Assembly (NCBI RefSeq): GCF_013371465.1
Contig: NZ_JABWDU010000001.1
Span: 558,001-622,000, forward strand
From: Ensifer oleiphilus
GTDB taxonomy: Bacteria; Pseudomonadota; Alphaproteobacteria; Rhizobiales; Rhizobiaceae
Length of the DNA: 64,000 bases
Reading direction: 5' to 3'
Under the pieces are notes generated by a model that ran no database searches, was not told where the DNA came from, and saw only the letters and a list, made by a program, of their open reading frames with translations. Each line of letters begins with the position of its first letter. Within the stretch, counting starts at the first letter, position 1. The translations under genes and the position numbers were made by a program. Positions 19,379 through 28,723 of this stretch are shown piece after piece.

Positions 19379-19771
19379 ATGCAGACTGACTACCAGGGCC
19401 ACATGCCGCACGTGGAAGAATCACTGCCCGAAGTGTTGATGCGCGTGGTCACCGAACTTCACGACGTCGCTTATCTCATCGAACGGATCGAGCCGCAGCT
19501 GCTCGGCGGTCGAGGCGCCTCGGCGCTCGACAGTCCCGAAGAGATGATGGTGCTGCAGGGCATCGATTTGGCCGTGCAGAAGACCCGCGGACTTGCCGAG
19601 TTCATCGATACGATCACGGCGGCGATCCCCGATACCTGCCTCGTCGACGTTACAACCGCCGTCAATCTGGTCAAGCTCGCCGACATGAAGAAGGCGCTCG
19701 GCAACGGCATGTTGCGTCACGGCCATTCCCAGCCGTTGACGAAGGCAGCAGGCGACTTCGAAGCATTCTAG
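19379..19771 (+). CDS. cheT: CheT, CheZ-like chemotaxis protein
   Basis: 130 residues, predicted mostly helical. The segment GIDLAVQKTRGL contains DxxxQ (D63, Q67), the spacing of the catalytic Asp-Gln pair of CheZ-type phosphatases. The S. meliloti protein at this position, CheT, has been reported as a distant CheZ relative involved in signal termination. It ends the che operon. The assignment rests on position and this motif. Confidence 0.75.
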   Translation: MQTDYQGHMPHVEESLPEVLMRVVTELHDVAYLIERIEPQLLGGRGASALDSPEEMMVLQGIDLAVQKTRGLAEFIDTITAAIPDTCLVDVTTAVNLVKLADMKKALGNGMLRHGHSQPLTKAAGDFEAF

Positions 19772-19822
19772 GTCGCCGAGCGTTCGGAAGGACACACCAA
19801 GGACGTTTCGGCACTTTGATAC

Positions 19823-19970
19823 CGGCGCATCTTGTCCGCTTTCGGTGGATACGCTCGAAAGCGGTATGCTCAAGAGCATTTCCGGGAAGCGCGCGAGGCG
19901 GTTTTCCGCCAGGAAATGCGAGAAAACAAGCGGATAGAACGTTTCCACGCCTCCGTTCAAGACGGAGGCG
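19823..19970. repeat. RIME2-like intergenic repeat upstream of fliF
   Basis: It contains a 9-base stem (19836-19844 with 19856-19864), the GAGCATTTCCG...GGAAATGCG core (about 19874-19919) typical of a very common rhizobial intergenic repeat, GATAGAACGTTTCC, and a further 9-base hairpin (19948-19956 with 19962-19970). Its first part resembles 39717-39768. It takes up about a third of the 461-base cheT-fliF gap; the rest shows no gene. Confidence 0.6.
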
Positions 19971-20232
19971 CCTCGGCGATCGAGGCCGCATCGATCGCCG
20001 ATGCATCCTGATTTCTCGCCAGCAATATCCCCCGAATTCGCCGAAGCTGTCGGCAAAAGCCAAGTTCGCACAAGTTTCGTTTCCTACGGTCCCGATCGAG
20101 GCTGATGGATTCGTGTGTATTGGACGTCGTTACGGGGCACACGACACTCATCAAACCCGAATGTTGGAACTGCGCAGGGCGCTCGTCGGATGACCGGCTT
20201 GAACGTCCTGCGATACTGGGTGCGGAAACAGA

Positions 20233-21909
20233 ATGAGTCTGTTGAATCAATTTTCGATGTTCACGAAGAACCTCGCCGGGCTGGGGCAAGGCAAGCTGAT
20301 AGCGCTGGCCGCCGCCGGCATTATCGCTGTCGGCATGGTCCTGGGGGCCGGTATCTACGTCAACAGACCATCGTTCGAGACGCTCTATGTCGGGCTTGAG
20401 CGAAGCGATGTCACTCAAATCAGCATTGCGCTCGCAGAGGCCAATATCGACTTCAACGTCGGTGCCGATGGTGGCAGCATCCAGGTTCCCGTCGGCATGA
20501 CCGGCAAGTCCCGTCTGCTGCTCGCCGAGCGCGGTCTGCCGAGCAGCGCCAATGCCGGCTATGAACTCTTCGATAATGTCGGCTCGCTCGGCCTGACCTC
20601 CTTCATGCAGGAAGTCACTCGGGTTCGCGCGCTTGAAGGCGAAATCGGACGCACCATCCAGCAGATCTCCGGTATCGCCGCCGCCCGCGTCCACATCGTC
20701 ATGCCGGAGCGCGGCAGCTTCCGCAAGGCTGACCAGAACCCGACCGCCTCGGTGATGATCCGCGCCAGCGCCACGGTCGGCCGCAGCGCGGCAGCGTCCA
20801 TCCGCCACCTGGTCGCCTCGTCCGTACCGGGGCTCGACGTCGACGACGTCACCATTCTCGATTCGACCGGTCAGCTTCTCGCTTCGGGAGACGATCCGGC
20901 CAATAGCGCCCTCAACCAGTCTCTGGGTGTGGTTCAGAACGTCCAGACCGAGCTTGAGAAGAAGATCGACAACGCGCTCGCTCCGTTCCTCGGCATGGAC
21001 AACTTCCGCACCAGCGTCACGGCACGCCTCAACACTGACACGCAACAGATCCAGGAGACGATGTTCGATCCGGAATCGCGTGTCGAGCGTTCCACCCGCG
21101 TCACCAAGGAAGAACAGAAGTCCAGCCAGCAGCAGCCGGACAATGCCGCGACCGTGCAGCAGAACATTCCGCAGGCTGCTCCACGCGGCGGCGCCGGCCC
21201 GCAGTCGAACGACCAGGCCGAGAAGAAGGAAGAACAGACCAACTACGAAATCAACAGCAAGACGATCGCGACCGTAAAGAACAGCTACACGGTCGAGCGC
21301 CTGTCGATTGCCGTCGTGGTCAACCGCGGTCGCCTCGCCGCCATGGTCGGCGAACCGGCCGACCAGGCGAAGATCGACGCCTATCTCCAGGAGATGCAGA
21401 AGATCGTATCGTCGGCCGCCGGCATCGATGCGAACCGCGGCGACGTCGTCACCTTGAACGCGATGGATTTCGTCGAGACGCAATTGCTTGACCAGGCCGT
21501 CTCAGGTCCTGGCATCATGGAGACACTGACGCGCAATCTCGGCGGCATCATCAATGCGCTCGCCTTCGTCGTCGTCGCCTTCCTGGTCGTCTGGATGGGC
21601 ATGCGGCCGCTGGCTCGCCAGCTTGGCCTTGGTGGAAGCTCCGGCCAGCTCGCCAATGAGTCCGCCGGTCTCGAACTGCCCGATTTCTCCCCTGCGACGG
21701 CAGGTGCCGGCGGCGCCCTCATGGACGGCTTCGGCTCCGACTTTGGCTTCGACAGCACCGACGACCTTCTCAGCATGGGCGAAGACGCCGGCGCCTTCAA
21801 CCGCCGCGTCAAGGAAGGGCCGGAAAGGCGCCTTGCACGAATGGTCGAGATCAGCGAAGAGCGCGCTGCCAAGATCCTGCGCAAATGGGCTATCGAGAAA
21901 GCCGCCTGA
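20233..21909 (+). CDS. fliF: FliF, flagellar MS-ring protein
   Basis: 558 residues. The first transmembrane helix is at about 18-42 (ALAAAGIIAVGMVLGAG). A large periplasmic region follows with YscJ-like ring modules (FETLYVGLERSDVTQI, LLLAERGLPSSANAGYELFD). The second helix is at about 437-458 (GGIINALAFVVVAFLVVWMG) and the cytoplasmic tail for FliG binding ends in AAKILRKWAIEKAA. A strong terminator follows, so fliF looks like a single-gene unit here. Confidence 0.95.
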   Translation: MSLLNQFSMFTKNLAGLGQGKLIALAAAGIIAVGMVLGAGIYVNRPSFETLYVGLERSDVTQISIALAEANIDFNVGADGGSIQVPVGMTGKSRLLLAERGLPSSANAGYELFDNVGSLGLTSFMQEVTRVRALEGEIGRTIQQISGIAAARVHIVMPERGSFRKADQNPTASVMIRASATVGRSAAASIRHLVASSVPGLDVDDVTILDSTGQLLASGDDPANSALNQSLGVVQNVQTELEKKIDNALAPFLGMDNFRTSVTARLNTDTQQIQETMFDPESRVERSTRVTKEEQKSSQQQPDNAATVQQNIPQAAPRGGAGPQSNDQAEKKEEQTNYEINSKTIATVKNSYTVERLSIAVVVNRGRLAAMVGEPADQAKIDAYLQEMQKIVSSAAGIDANRGDVVTLNAMDFVETQLLDQAVSGPGIMETLTRNLGGIINALAFVVVAFLVVWMGMRPLARQLGLGGSSGQLANESAGLELPDFSPATAGAGGALMDGFGSDFGFDSTDDLLSMGEDAGAFNRRVKEGPERRLARMVEISEERAAKILRKWAIEKAA

Positions 21910-21936
21910 TTACACACGGAAATCGTCTGTTCGAGG

Positions 21937-21963
21937 AAAATCCCGCCACTTCGGCGGGATTTT
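21937..21963 (+). terminator. Rho-independent terminator after fliF
   Basis: An 11-base perfect stem AAAATCCCGCC / GGCGGGATTTT with a 5-base loop, the right arm running into TTTTCGTTT. It lies 28 bases after the fliF stop. Confidence 0.9.
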
Positions 21964-22749
21964 TCGTTTCGGTGGTGATGCGGAGGCCGCGCGGATGCCG
22001 ACATGTCCGGCGCAAATATTGTGCGAGTCTCTGCGGTCGGCGGGCCCTGTCGCAGGATTCCCGGCAAGAATCGTTACGTCGTCGTCAGAGTCATGAATGC
22101 GACCCGCGATTGTAATACTTTAACGAGATCTTAATTTGTAGATTCGTTCGTCGCCGCGGGCCTGCGGAGGGCGGGCTAGTTTACTGCTTCCGTCGTGCTC
22201 AATACATAGATAAACCGGAATATAAATCCGATCATGCGATAATAATCGATGTCGCATTCCGTTTTTATATAGTGAAAGACTTCGATTGTTCGGTCGAATG
22301 ACTGGTGCATTTCCGCAACAGGCGTGGTTCTAAAGTAAAAAATGCGTCTATTCGACGATTCTCCCGACTCCGTCGGGCAGCAACATTTCCGCTGGAATTG
22401 TGCTCAGCACTGCATCCGGCGCTGTGCAAAATCGATGCGGCAGCGGAGCAGGAGCAATTCGCAAACAAAAACTCTTTTAAATATCAACGCTGTGCCAAGG
22501 CAGCGTGCTGCGGGATGCCGGGATCCGGAAATGTCGAAGTGGCATCTTTGCGAATCGTTTCACGAAAGGTGGGGGAAGTAAATAGCGAGAAGATGGCGGT
22601 GGTTTTTTTTGAGGACGGATGTACATTTTTAACAGTTGATTCGCGTCCTGAATTGCGACTGGTGGTGATATTCGGCTTGAGCCGGCTGTCGGCGGCGACA
22701 GTGCAAGCACAGGTTCCAGGGCGGTGAATCCGGCACGGGGGCTGACATC
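21964..22749. other. Long upstream region of visN
   Basis: About 780 bases with no convincing gene. The section about 22110-22640 is markedly AT-rich for this genome (runs such as TAATACTTTAACG, ATATAAATCC, TTTTTATATAG). It holds a TTAA-N7-TTAA site at 22120-22134. A reading frame over 22305-22727 has unusual codon use and no ribosome site and is not accepted. The size suggests a complex control region for the master regulators. Confidence 0.6.
22120..22134 (+). promoter_or_regulatory. CtrA-type full site (TTAA-N7-TTAA) upstream of visN
   Basis: TTAA at 22120-22123 and 22131-22134 with exactly seven bases between, the classical CtrA spacing. It lies 615 bases before the visN start codon. Function is inferred. 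Confidence 0.45.
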
Positions 22750-23490
22750 ATGGACATTTCGCAAGCAGACATAACTGTCTGGCCTTTGCCGACAGCGTCG
22801 ACACGCATACGCGGTGGCGGGCTCACGCGTGACCAGTTGTTCCGGCGGCTGGGCGACATGGCCGGGCGCGCCAACCTGGGAACCGGGCTTGCGGCCCTGA
22901 CCGAGTATGTCGGCGCGAGCCATTATCTCCTGGCACGATACGATCTCTCGCAAGACAACGGCCTGGACTTCGTCGTCTGCTCCGATTGGCCGTTCGATAT
23001 CGTCAGGCGCCTTTCGGCCATCGTCATCGGGCTTCACGCCAAGACCACCGAGCTTGAGAAGTGCCTCTCGGTGTTGCAGCCAATGTTCTATTCGTTGCCC
23101 GACGACATCGACCTGCCGCGCGGTATCAGCCGCGAGTACTGCGCGGTCACCTTCAATGTCGGGCGGTTGCGCTTCTCGTTGATGCTGCTCGTTCCCGAGG
23201 ACGTCATCCTGTCTCAGGAGAACCTGCGCGATGTGACCCTGCTTGCCGGATACCTGGCAAGTTTCACCACGCGCGCGGAAGTGCGGCACGATCGCGACTT
23301 CGAACTCACCGAACGCGAGCTGGAATGCCTGTTCTGGATCGCCGAGGGCAAGACGAGCGAAGAGATTGCCGTCATTCTCGGGATCTCCCGCAACACGATC
23401 AACAACTACATCACCAGCGTCATGCGAAAGACGGCGACGCGAACCCGCTCCGAAGCGATCGCCTACGCCGTCCGAAACAACCTGGTCTGA
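22750..23490 (+). CDS. visN: VisN, LuxR-type master regulator of motility
   Basis: 246 residues. The N-terminal about 160 residues resemble a ligand-binding/GAF-like LuxR domain, and residues about 180-246 are the LuxR helix-turn-helix (LTERELECLFWIAEGKTSEE, then ISRNTINNYI). In S. meliloti VisN acts as a heterodimer with VisR and switches on rem and hence all flagellar and chemotaxis genes. visR follows after 12 bases. Confidence 0.92.
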   Translation: MDISQADITVWPLPTASTRIRGGGLTRDQLFRRLGDMAGRANLGTGLAALTEYVGASHYLLARYDLSQDNGLDFVVCSDWPFDIVRRLSAIVIGLHAKTTELEKCLSVLQPMFYSLPDDIDLPRGISREYCAVTFNVGRLRFSLMLLVPEDVILSQENLRDVTLLAGYLASFTTRAEVRHDRDFELTERELECLFWIAEGKTSEEIAVILGISRNTINNYITSVMRKTATRTRSEAIAYAVRNNLV

Positions 23491-23502
23491 GAGGCGAGAC
23501 CG

Positions 23503-24246
23503 ATGACCCATTTCCTCGCCAATGGACGCAATGACGACGACCAGCGGCACAGCCGCAGCGGCAGAGCGGCGCGCGCAGCGACCCTGATCACGCGGTTGCA
23601 GGCGATGCAGCGCCAGATCAACGCCAAGCATTTCGCTGTCCTGCGCCTCAACAGCAAGGGCATGGGCGCGGTGCGCAAGATGACCTGCGTGCTCGACAAC
23701 TGGGGCATTTCCTCGGAAGCGAATGCCCACGATCTCATAACCGTCTACGGCGAGGAACTGACGGCCCATCTCGATACGTCGCTGCTGCCCGTTCTTTGGA
23801 ATGGCTCAGGCGAACATCAGGCGGCGGAGATGTCAGAGTTCGGACACTTCGGCCATCGTCTGAAAGGGCGCAAGCTGCCCTATTCCGGCATCGCCTTTCC
23901 CGTGCGCCTCGGTGCCCAGGGCAACGGATATGTCGTCTTTGCCGGCAGCTATGTCGACGCGACCACCGAGCAGGTCGTCGACCTGCACGGACGCAGCTGC
24001 ACGATCATGACCGACCTTTTGGCCGCCGACGAGAAACGCATGGTGCAGGCCGAGACGCTCAGCGATCGTGAGATCGCTTGCCTGCAGATGGCGGGCGACG
24101 GCCACATCAGCGAGGAGATCGCCGAGCGGATGGGGCTTTCCGTCCACACCGTGAATGCCTATCTCGGCGCCGCCACCACCAAGCTCGATTCGGTCAACCG
24201 TATCCAGGCGATCGCCAAGGCCATTCGCCTCGGTTACATCAGCTGA
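23503..24246 (+). CDS. visR: VisR, LuxR-type partner of VisN
   Basis: 247 residues with the same architecture as VisN. The C-terminal HTH reads LSDREIACLQMAGDGHISEEIAERMGL and continues with SVHTVNAYL. GAGGCGAG precedes the ATG. It is convergent with the unknown minus-strand gene at 24259, with only 12 bases between the stops. Confidence 0.92.
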   Translation: MTHFLANGRNDDDQRHSRSGRAARAATLITRLQAMQRQINAKHFAVLRLNSKGMGAVRKMTCVLDNWGISSEANAHDLITVYGEELTAHLDTSLLPVLWNGSGEHQAAEMSEFGHFGHRLKGRKLPYSGIAFPVRLGAQGNGYVVFAGSYVDATTEQVVDLHGRSCTIMTDLLAADEKRMVQAETLSDREIACLQMAGDGHISEEIAERMGLSVHTVNAYLGAATTKLDSVNRIQAIAKAIRLGYIS

Positions 24247-24258
24247 TGGCACAGCGGG

Positions 24259-24699
24259 TCAGCTCGCCAGTGGCAGCTGATACGATGTGATGAACTTCGC
24301 GTCCGCGAGGCTCTTTGCAAGAAAGGCCGTGTTCTCGTCCGGATCGGCCGACGGATTCTGGAAAGCGATGTGGCTGATCTCGATGCCGGCGGTTTCGTTG
24401 CCGAGAGAAAGCCGCACGTAGATGGTCACGCCGCGCGGCTTGAGCTCGAGATCGAGCACGATTTCCGGCTCGCTGTCCCAGTCGAGATTGTAGTTGCCGC
24501 CAAGACCGAAATTGACCGTCCCGGGCAGGAAATAGAGCTCGGCGGCCGATTCAACGAGGTCAGCGAGGCTGGCATAGGATTCGAACCGCAGGAGAGCGAT
24601 GAAGTCCGCAGCGTCGATGAGACGCAATTCGGTCGCCACTGGGCGGATCGCTTCGGCTACTAATTGTTCCCGTCTCTCGGAGAATTCGCACTTTTTCAT
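24259..24699 (-). CDS. Conserved unknown protein of the flagellar cluster, downstream of flhB
   Basis: 146 residues, soluble, without signal peptide. The first half is helical (REQLVAEAIRPVATELRLIDAADFIALLR); the second half is rich in alternating hydrophobic strands (EIVLDLELKPRGVTIYVRLSLG). It starts 5 bases after the flhB stop, so it is co-transcribed with flhB. A gene in the same place is present in the S. meliloti cluster as I recall it. No family is recognised; the neighbourhood suggests a motility-related or export-related role. Confidence 0.8.
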   Translation of the reverse strand: MKKCEFSERREQLVAEAIRPVATELRLIDAADFIALLRFESYASLADLVESAAELYFLPGTVNFGLGGNYNLDWDSEPEIVLDLELKPRGVTIYVRLSLGNETAGIEISHIAFQNPSADPDENTAFLAKSLADAKFITSYQLPLAS

Positions 24700-24704
24700 C
24701 GGCG

Positions 24705-25784
24705 TTACGTCATCCGTTTTGGTTGCGATTGCGCGTGCACCCTGTGAATGAGTTCGGCTACTGCCTTGTAAAACACGGGTGGAATCACACTATCGACCGA
24801 GACTTGTGCAAACATGGAGCGTGCAAGCGGCGGATCCTCAAAGACGGGGATGCCGTTTTTCTCAGCAATTTCACGGATTTTGAGGGCGACGAGGTCCTGG
24901 CCGAGAGCAACGACAACCGGTGCGTCGCTTTCTTCGCGGACATAACGCAGGGCAACGGCATAGTGAGTCGGGTTGGCGATCACCAGCGTCGCCCGCGGCA
25001 CGGATGAAATCATGCGCTTGCGCGCGCGATCGCGCTGCATGGAGCGCAGGCGCGACTTGACGATCGGGTCGCCCTGCGCCTGTTTCATCTCCTCCTTCAC
25101 TTCCTGCTTCGTCATCATCAGCTCGGTGTACCAATGATGGCGGGACCAGAAGATGTCGGCGATCGCCAGGACGGCGGTCGCCAGCATGATGACGATCATT
25201 ACCTGGTTGAGATCGGACGTCATCGTCGCAAAGATCGTCACCGGATCGGAAAACATCAGGTCGAGCGTGGCGAAATAGTCGTTCCACAGAACCAGCACGA
25301 CGAAGATCGACACGACGATGATCTTGAACAGCGACTTTCCGAATTCCACCAGGCCCTGAACGCCGAAGATCCGCTTCATGCCGGCCATCGGCGAGATCCG
25401 GTTCATCTTCGGTTGGATGCGGTCGAGCACCGGCCGCGGCAGGTTCTGAAAGATCGATGAGCCGACGCCGAAGACGATCAGCAGCACGAAGGCAGGAATG
25501 AGCAGTGCGGTCGATTTCCAGGCGAGGTGCGTCATCAGCGCGACGACATCCGTGGCGTTGTTCAGCCGCCAGGCCTCCGGCTGTTCGAAAATGTCCTTGA
25601 GCGCCTCTGCGACCGTACCTGCACCATCGGCGAGGAAAAAGACGAAAAAGATGTAGATCGCCACCGTCGAGGCAAAGGTCGTCGCCTCGCGGGAGAAGGG
25701 CAGATTACCCTTGTCGGCGGCGTCGGAAATCTTCTTTTCCGACGGGAGCTCTGTTTTACTGTCCTTATCCTGATCGTCCGACAT
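24705..25784 (-). CDS. flhB: FlhB, flagellar export apparatus substrate-specificity switch
   Basis: 359 residues. Four hydrophobic segments lie between about 35 and 215. The cytoplasmic domain contains the self-cleavage site NPTH (N271-H274) followed by the usual YAVALRY. ATG 25784 ([18 protein letters not shown]) fits the family start; the frame is open 34 codons further up. No good ribosome site is seen before it. A strong terminator separates it from fliG, so it probably has its own promoter in 25785-25930. Confidence 0.94.
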   Translation of the reverse strand: MSDDQDKDSKTELPSEKKISDAADKGNLPFSREATTFASTVAIYIFFVFFLADGAGTVAEALKDIFEQPEAWRLNNATDVVALMTHLAWKSTALLIPAFVLLIVFGVGSSIFQNLPRPVLDRIQPKMNRISPMAGMKRIFGVQGLVEFGKSLFKIIVVSIFVVLVLWNDYFATLDLMFSDPVTIFATMTSDLNQVMIVIMLATAVLAIADIFWSRHHWYTELMMTKQEVKEEMKQAQGDPIVKSRLRSMQRDRARKRMISSVPRATLVIANPTHYAVALRYVREESDAPVVVALGQDLVALKIREIAEKNGIPVFEDPPLARSMFAQVSVDSVIPPVFYKAVAELIHRVHAQSQPKRMT

Positions 25785-25932
25785 GCGACAGGAAGTCTCC
25801 CGACCGGTTTCCACAAGCCAGCGCTGATCTTGCGCTGCCTGTAGTGAACCCGGAAAACAAGCCAGACAAGAGCCTCGCCGAGGCAATCATGCCGGGTCAA
25901 CAGGAAATGCGGGGCGTTGAGCCCGCCAACGC

Positions 25933-25959
25933 AAAAACGCAGGCCCGAGGGCCTGCGTT
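25933..25959 (-). terminator. Rho-independent terminator after fliG
   Basis: Read on the minus strand, an 11-base stem AACGCAGGCCC / GGGCCTGCGTT with a tiny loop runs into a TTTTT tract. It lies about 60 bases after the fliG stop and about 150 bases before the flhB start. Confidence 0.88.
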
Positions 25960-26020
25960 GTCATTCTAGGGGCAGATGTAGCAGCCATCCTGGCGAGACA
26001 ATCCCGCCGTCCGAAAGGGA

Positions 26021-27052
26021 TCAGGCGGCCCGGGCTTCCTTGTCCTTCAGCTCCAGCTGACCGCTGGCGGCGAGACGGATCGCCTCCTGCGTGATCGAGC
26101 GGCGGGCAATGGCAATATCGCGCGGGTTGATGCCAGCGTCGCCCATGGCCAGATCGGATTCGATCATGCGGCGCTGACGTGCGCCGATGGAGGCGAGCAC
26201 CGATTCGCGCAGATCCGAGGTCGAGCCACGCAGCGCCATGGTGATGATGTCGGTCGAGACATCGTTGAAGAGCTGAACGCGGCTGCGCTGCGGCATGTAG
26301 AGAACGTCGTCGAAGAGGAAGATCTTCGGGCGAACCTTCTTGGCCGATTCGGTGCTGAGAGTTTCGAGCGAGGCAAGCAGAGTGTCGACCTGCGGCTTGT
26401 CGAGCTCGTTCATGACCTCGGCGATCTTTGTCGGGCCGGCGGAGTTGCGCTCGGCTTCCATCTCGCCGATCATTTCCATGACGCGGTTCTCGATGATCGA
26501 TGCAGCCTTGGGGCTGACGTCCTTCATGTTGACGGCACGCTTCAAGATGTCGGGGCGCTGCTCTTCGGCGAGCTGCAGCAGAACCTTGGCGCCGAAGTTT
26601 GAAGGCATCATCGACAGCACATAGGCGATGGTCTGCGGATGTTCCTTGGCCAGTTGCAGCGCGACTGCGACCGGGTCGCACTCCTGCAGCCGGTCCCAGA
26701 TATTGGCTTCGTAGGACTGGAAGGTGGCGCGGCGGCCGAGCAGGCCGTCGACTTCATCCGGCGTCAGGCCTTCTTCGAGAATGCTCTCGATCGCCTTGGC
26801 GTTGTCCATGAGGCCCGCGCCCTCGGTGAAGAGGTCCTCGAACTCGTTGACCAGCGCTTCCAGCTCGTGGGGAGGGATGGCCCGAAGCGACTGCGCGGAG
26901 GCAATGATCGCCTGCAGTTCGCTCTGGGTGAAGAACTTCAGCAGCTTTCCGGCGACCGTCTTGCCCATCGCCAGCAGAACAGCCGCTGCCTTATCCGTCT
27001 GGTTGAGAGGCCTGGAAAGTGCCTGAGCCTCAAAACTTTCGAAATCCATCAT
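26021..27052 (-). CDS. fliG: FliG, flagellar motor switch protein
   Basis: 343 residues with the three-part FliG arrangement: an N-terminal MS-ring binding part, a middle part with the EHPQTIAYVL motif (about 138-147), and a C-terminal torque domain with charged residues (DDVLYMPQRSRVQLFNDV) that interact with MotA. The ATG at 27052 is followed directly by a second ATG (27049). It is the last gene of the motA-fliM-fliN-fliG unit. Confidence 0.95.
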   Translation of the reverse strand: MMDFESFEAQALSRPLNQTDKAAAVLLAMGKTVAGKLLKFFTQSELQAIIASAQSLRAIPPHELEALVNEFEDLFTEGAGLMDNAKAIESILEEGLTPDEVDGLLGRRATFQSYEANIWDRLQECDPVAVALQLAKEHPQTIAYVLSMMPSNFGAKVLLQLAEEQRPDILKRAVNMKDVSPKAASIIENRVMEMIGEMEAERNSAGPTKIAEVMNELDKPQVDTLLASLETLSTESAKKVRPKIFLFDDVLYMPQRSRVQLFNDVSTDIITMALRGSTSDLRESVLASIGARQRRMIESDLAMGDAGINPRDIAIARRSITQEAIRLAASGQLELKDKEARAA

Positions 27053-27081
27053 GGATTCATCCCTCGCCCAATAATTGGGTT

Positions 27082-27711
27082 CTATGACTTCTTGCTGCCC
27101 TTGATCTCGATGAGCTTGACCCCGAACCGGGTGTCGTCGCCTTCGAGAACGGTAATTTCACCACGGCCGATGATGCGGCCGTTGACCATGATTTCGACCG
27201 GTTCGCCGATCCGCCGGTCGAGCGAAATCGTAGCACCTTCCGTCAGGTTCATGAGGCCCGATACCTGCATCCGGCTGGTGCCGAGAACGATCTGGACATC
27301 GATCGGAATGTCCATGATCAGGTCGAGATTGGCGGTCATGCCGCTGCCGGGCGGCGTATCGGTGGCGGTTTCACCGGCATCGAATGCCGGTGCGCCGAAA
27401 TCGCTTGCGCCGAAACTGCTGCCGCCGCCGAAATCGGTGGAGGCAGGGGCAGCCGACAGGTCGCTGCCGAAAGTGTCCGAGCCGAAGTCGCCGCCAAAGG
27501 CGCCGAGACCGTCGGCAGGAGCCGCGAAATCGCCGCCGAATTCGGCGGTTCCGCCGAACGTATCTTCGCTGCCAAACTCAGCGCCGAAGCCATCCGGCGC
27601 GCTCGTGTCTTTCTTGAGAACACCGCGCAGATCGTCGATCGCCTGGTCGAGTTCCATGTCTCCGACAGCGACTGCGGCCTGTTCGTTGATTGGTGCTTTC
27701 TTGGGTGCCAT
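27082..27711 (-). CDS. fliN: FliN, motor switch protein with FG-rich linker
   Basis: 209 residues. The C-terminal part (about 130-205) is the SpoA/FliN domain ([20 protein letters not shown], then [13 protein letters not shown]). Ahead of it, residues about 42-115 form a low-complexity stretch made of FG, FGG and FGSD units. FliN proteins with only the SpoA domain are 80-140 residues, so this is a long form. It completes the C-ring with FliM and FliG. Confidence 0.93.
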   Translation of the reverse strand: MAPKKAPINEQAAVAVGDMELDQAIDDLRGVLKKDTSAPDGFGAEFGSEDTFGGTAEFGGDFAAPADGLGAFGGDFGSDTFGSDLSAAPASTDFGGGSSFGASDFGAPAFDAGETATDTPPGSGMTANLDLIMDIPIDVQIVLGTSRMQVSGLMNLTEGATISLDRRIGEPVEIMVNGRIIGRGEITVLEGDDTRFGVKLIEIKGSKKS

Positions 27712-27771
27712 GTGCGAACTATTCCAGTTGAAGCTTGCCTCAGGCCTACTGCCTGTCGACGGCGAGCCGAA

Positions 27772-28719
27772 TTAACTCATGATGTGGCGAAGGATGTCCT
27801 GTTCGGAACCGTGGGTATCCTTGACCCGCACGGTATATTTCGCACCCGAACGACCGAACTCGCAGACGTAGAGGTCGCGGCCGTTGGCGTTGACGTCGAC
27901 GCGAACGTCCTGGGCATCGTGGAAGGGAATGACGTCGCCGGCCTGGAGACGGCTGATCGTCTCGAGCGTCAGGCTCTCCAATCGGATCCGCGCCTCGATC
28001 GTGACGGCGGAGCGGCGAACCTGCTCCTCCATCTGCTCGGTCCATTCGGTCTTCTGCTTGCGGTTCTGCCCGGCGCCTTTTGGAAACACGACCTGTGTCT
28101 TCAAGAGCACGCTTTGCGGCACGATGATCGAGAAGGTGGACAGGACGGGACCGAAGCCGATCGTCATGTCGATTGCCGCCGCATGCACGTCCTCGACAAC
28201 AGGATCGGGTTTGCCGCGCGCAGCGCTGTTCTGCGCGCGCGCTACGATCGGCTCGAAGCCGCCCGGCGCGTTGACCGCGGTGCGCAGCACGTCGGCAATC
28301 TTCTCCAAGATCGGTTGGGCGACGTCGATTTCGATCGGGGAAAGCGTGCGCGGCTGCGGCTCTTCTATATCCGTCGGCTCAGCCCCCAGCAGCGCCTCGA
28401 CCATGGTGATGATGATCGGGCTGTCGCAGCTGATCTGAAAGTCGGGGCACCAGTTGCGCAAGGAGACGTCGCCGATCAGCACGCCGTTTCCGAGCTCGGC
28501 GATCAGAGTGTTGCGAAGTCCGGTGCGGAAGCCCGCATAGGCGATGGCGATGTCGAGGCCGGTTTCCGCCTTGCAGATGTCGGGAAGGAATTCGCCGAAC
28601 ACATGGCCGAGATCGAGCGCCACCCTGCCGATCGCGCGGTCGTCGCCGAGCGCGCCGGTCATGCGCGCCAGCAGTTTCCTGTCGAAGGGATGAACGTTTG
28701 TTGTCGTACCTGCAATCAT
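27772..28719 (-). CDS. fliM: FliM, flagellar motor switch protein
   Basis: 315 residues. The middle CheC-like domain lies around 40-230, and the C-terminal SpoA domain contains GDVIPFHDAQDVRVDVNGRD-like residues near 255-275. The canonical N-terminal CheY-binding peptide (LSQxEIDALL) is not recognisable, as seems usual for rhizobial FliM; how CheY2 docks is therefore not evident. It starts 4 bases after the motA stop. Confidence 0.9.
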   Translation of the reverse strand: MIAGTTTNVHPFDRKLLARMTGALGDDRAIGRVALDLGHVFGEFLPDICKAETGLDIAIAYAGFRTGLRNTLIAELGNGVLIGDVSLRNWCPDFQISCDSPIIITMVEALLGAEPTDIEEPQPRTLSPIEIDVAQPILEKIADVLRTAVNAPGGFEPIVARAQNSAARGKPDPVVEDVHAAAIDMTIGFGPVLSTFSIIVPQSVLLKTQVVFPKGAGQNRKQKTEWTEQMEEQVRRSAVTIEARIRLESLTLETISRLQAGDVIPFHDAQDVRVDVNANGRDLYVCEFGRSGAKYTVRVKDTHGSEQDILRHIMS

Positions 28720-28723
28720 CGGA

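Noticed and set aside
22305-22727. A 140-codon plus-strand frame in the visN upstream region
   Set aside because: No ribosome site, no domain, and it crosses an AT-rich tract with codon use unlike the neighbours. More likely untranslated control DNA.
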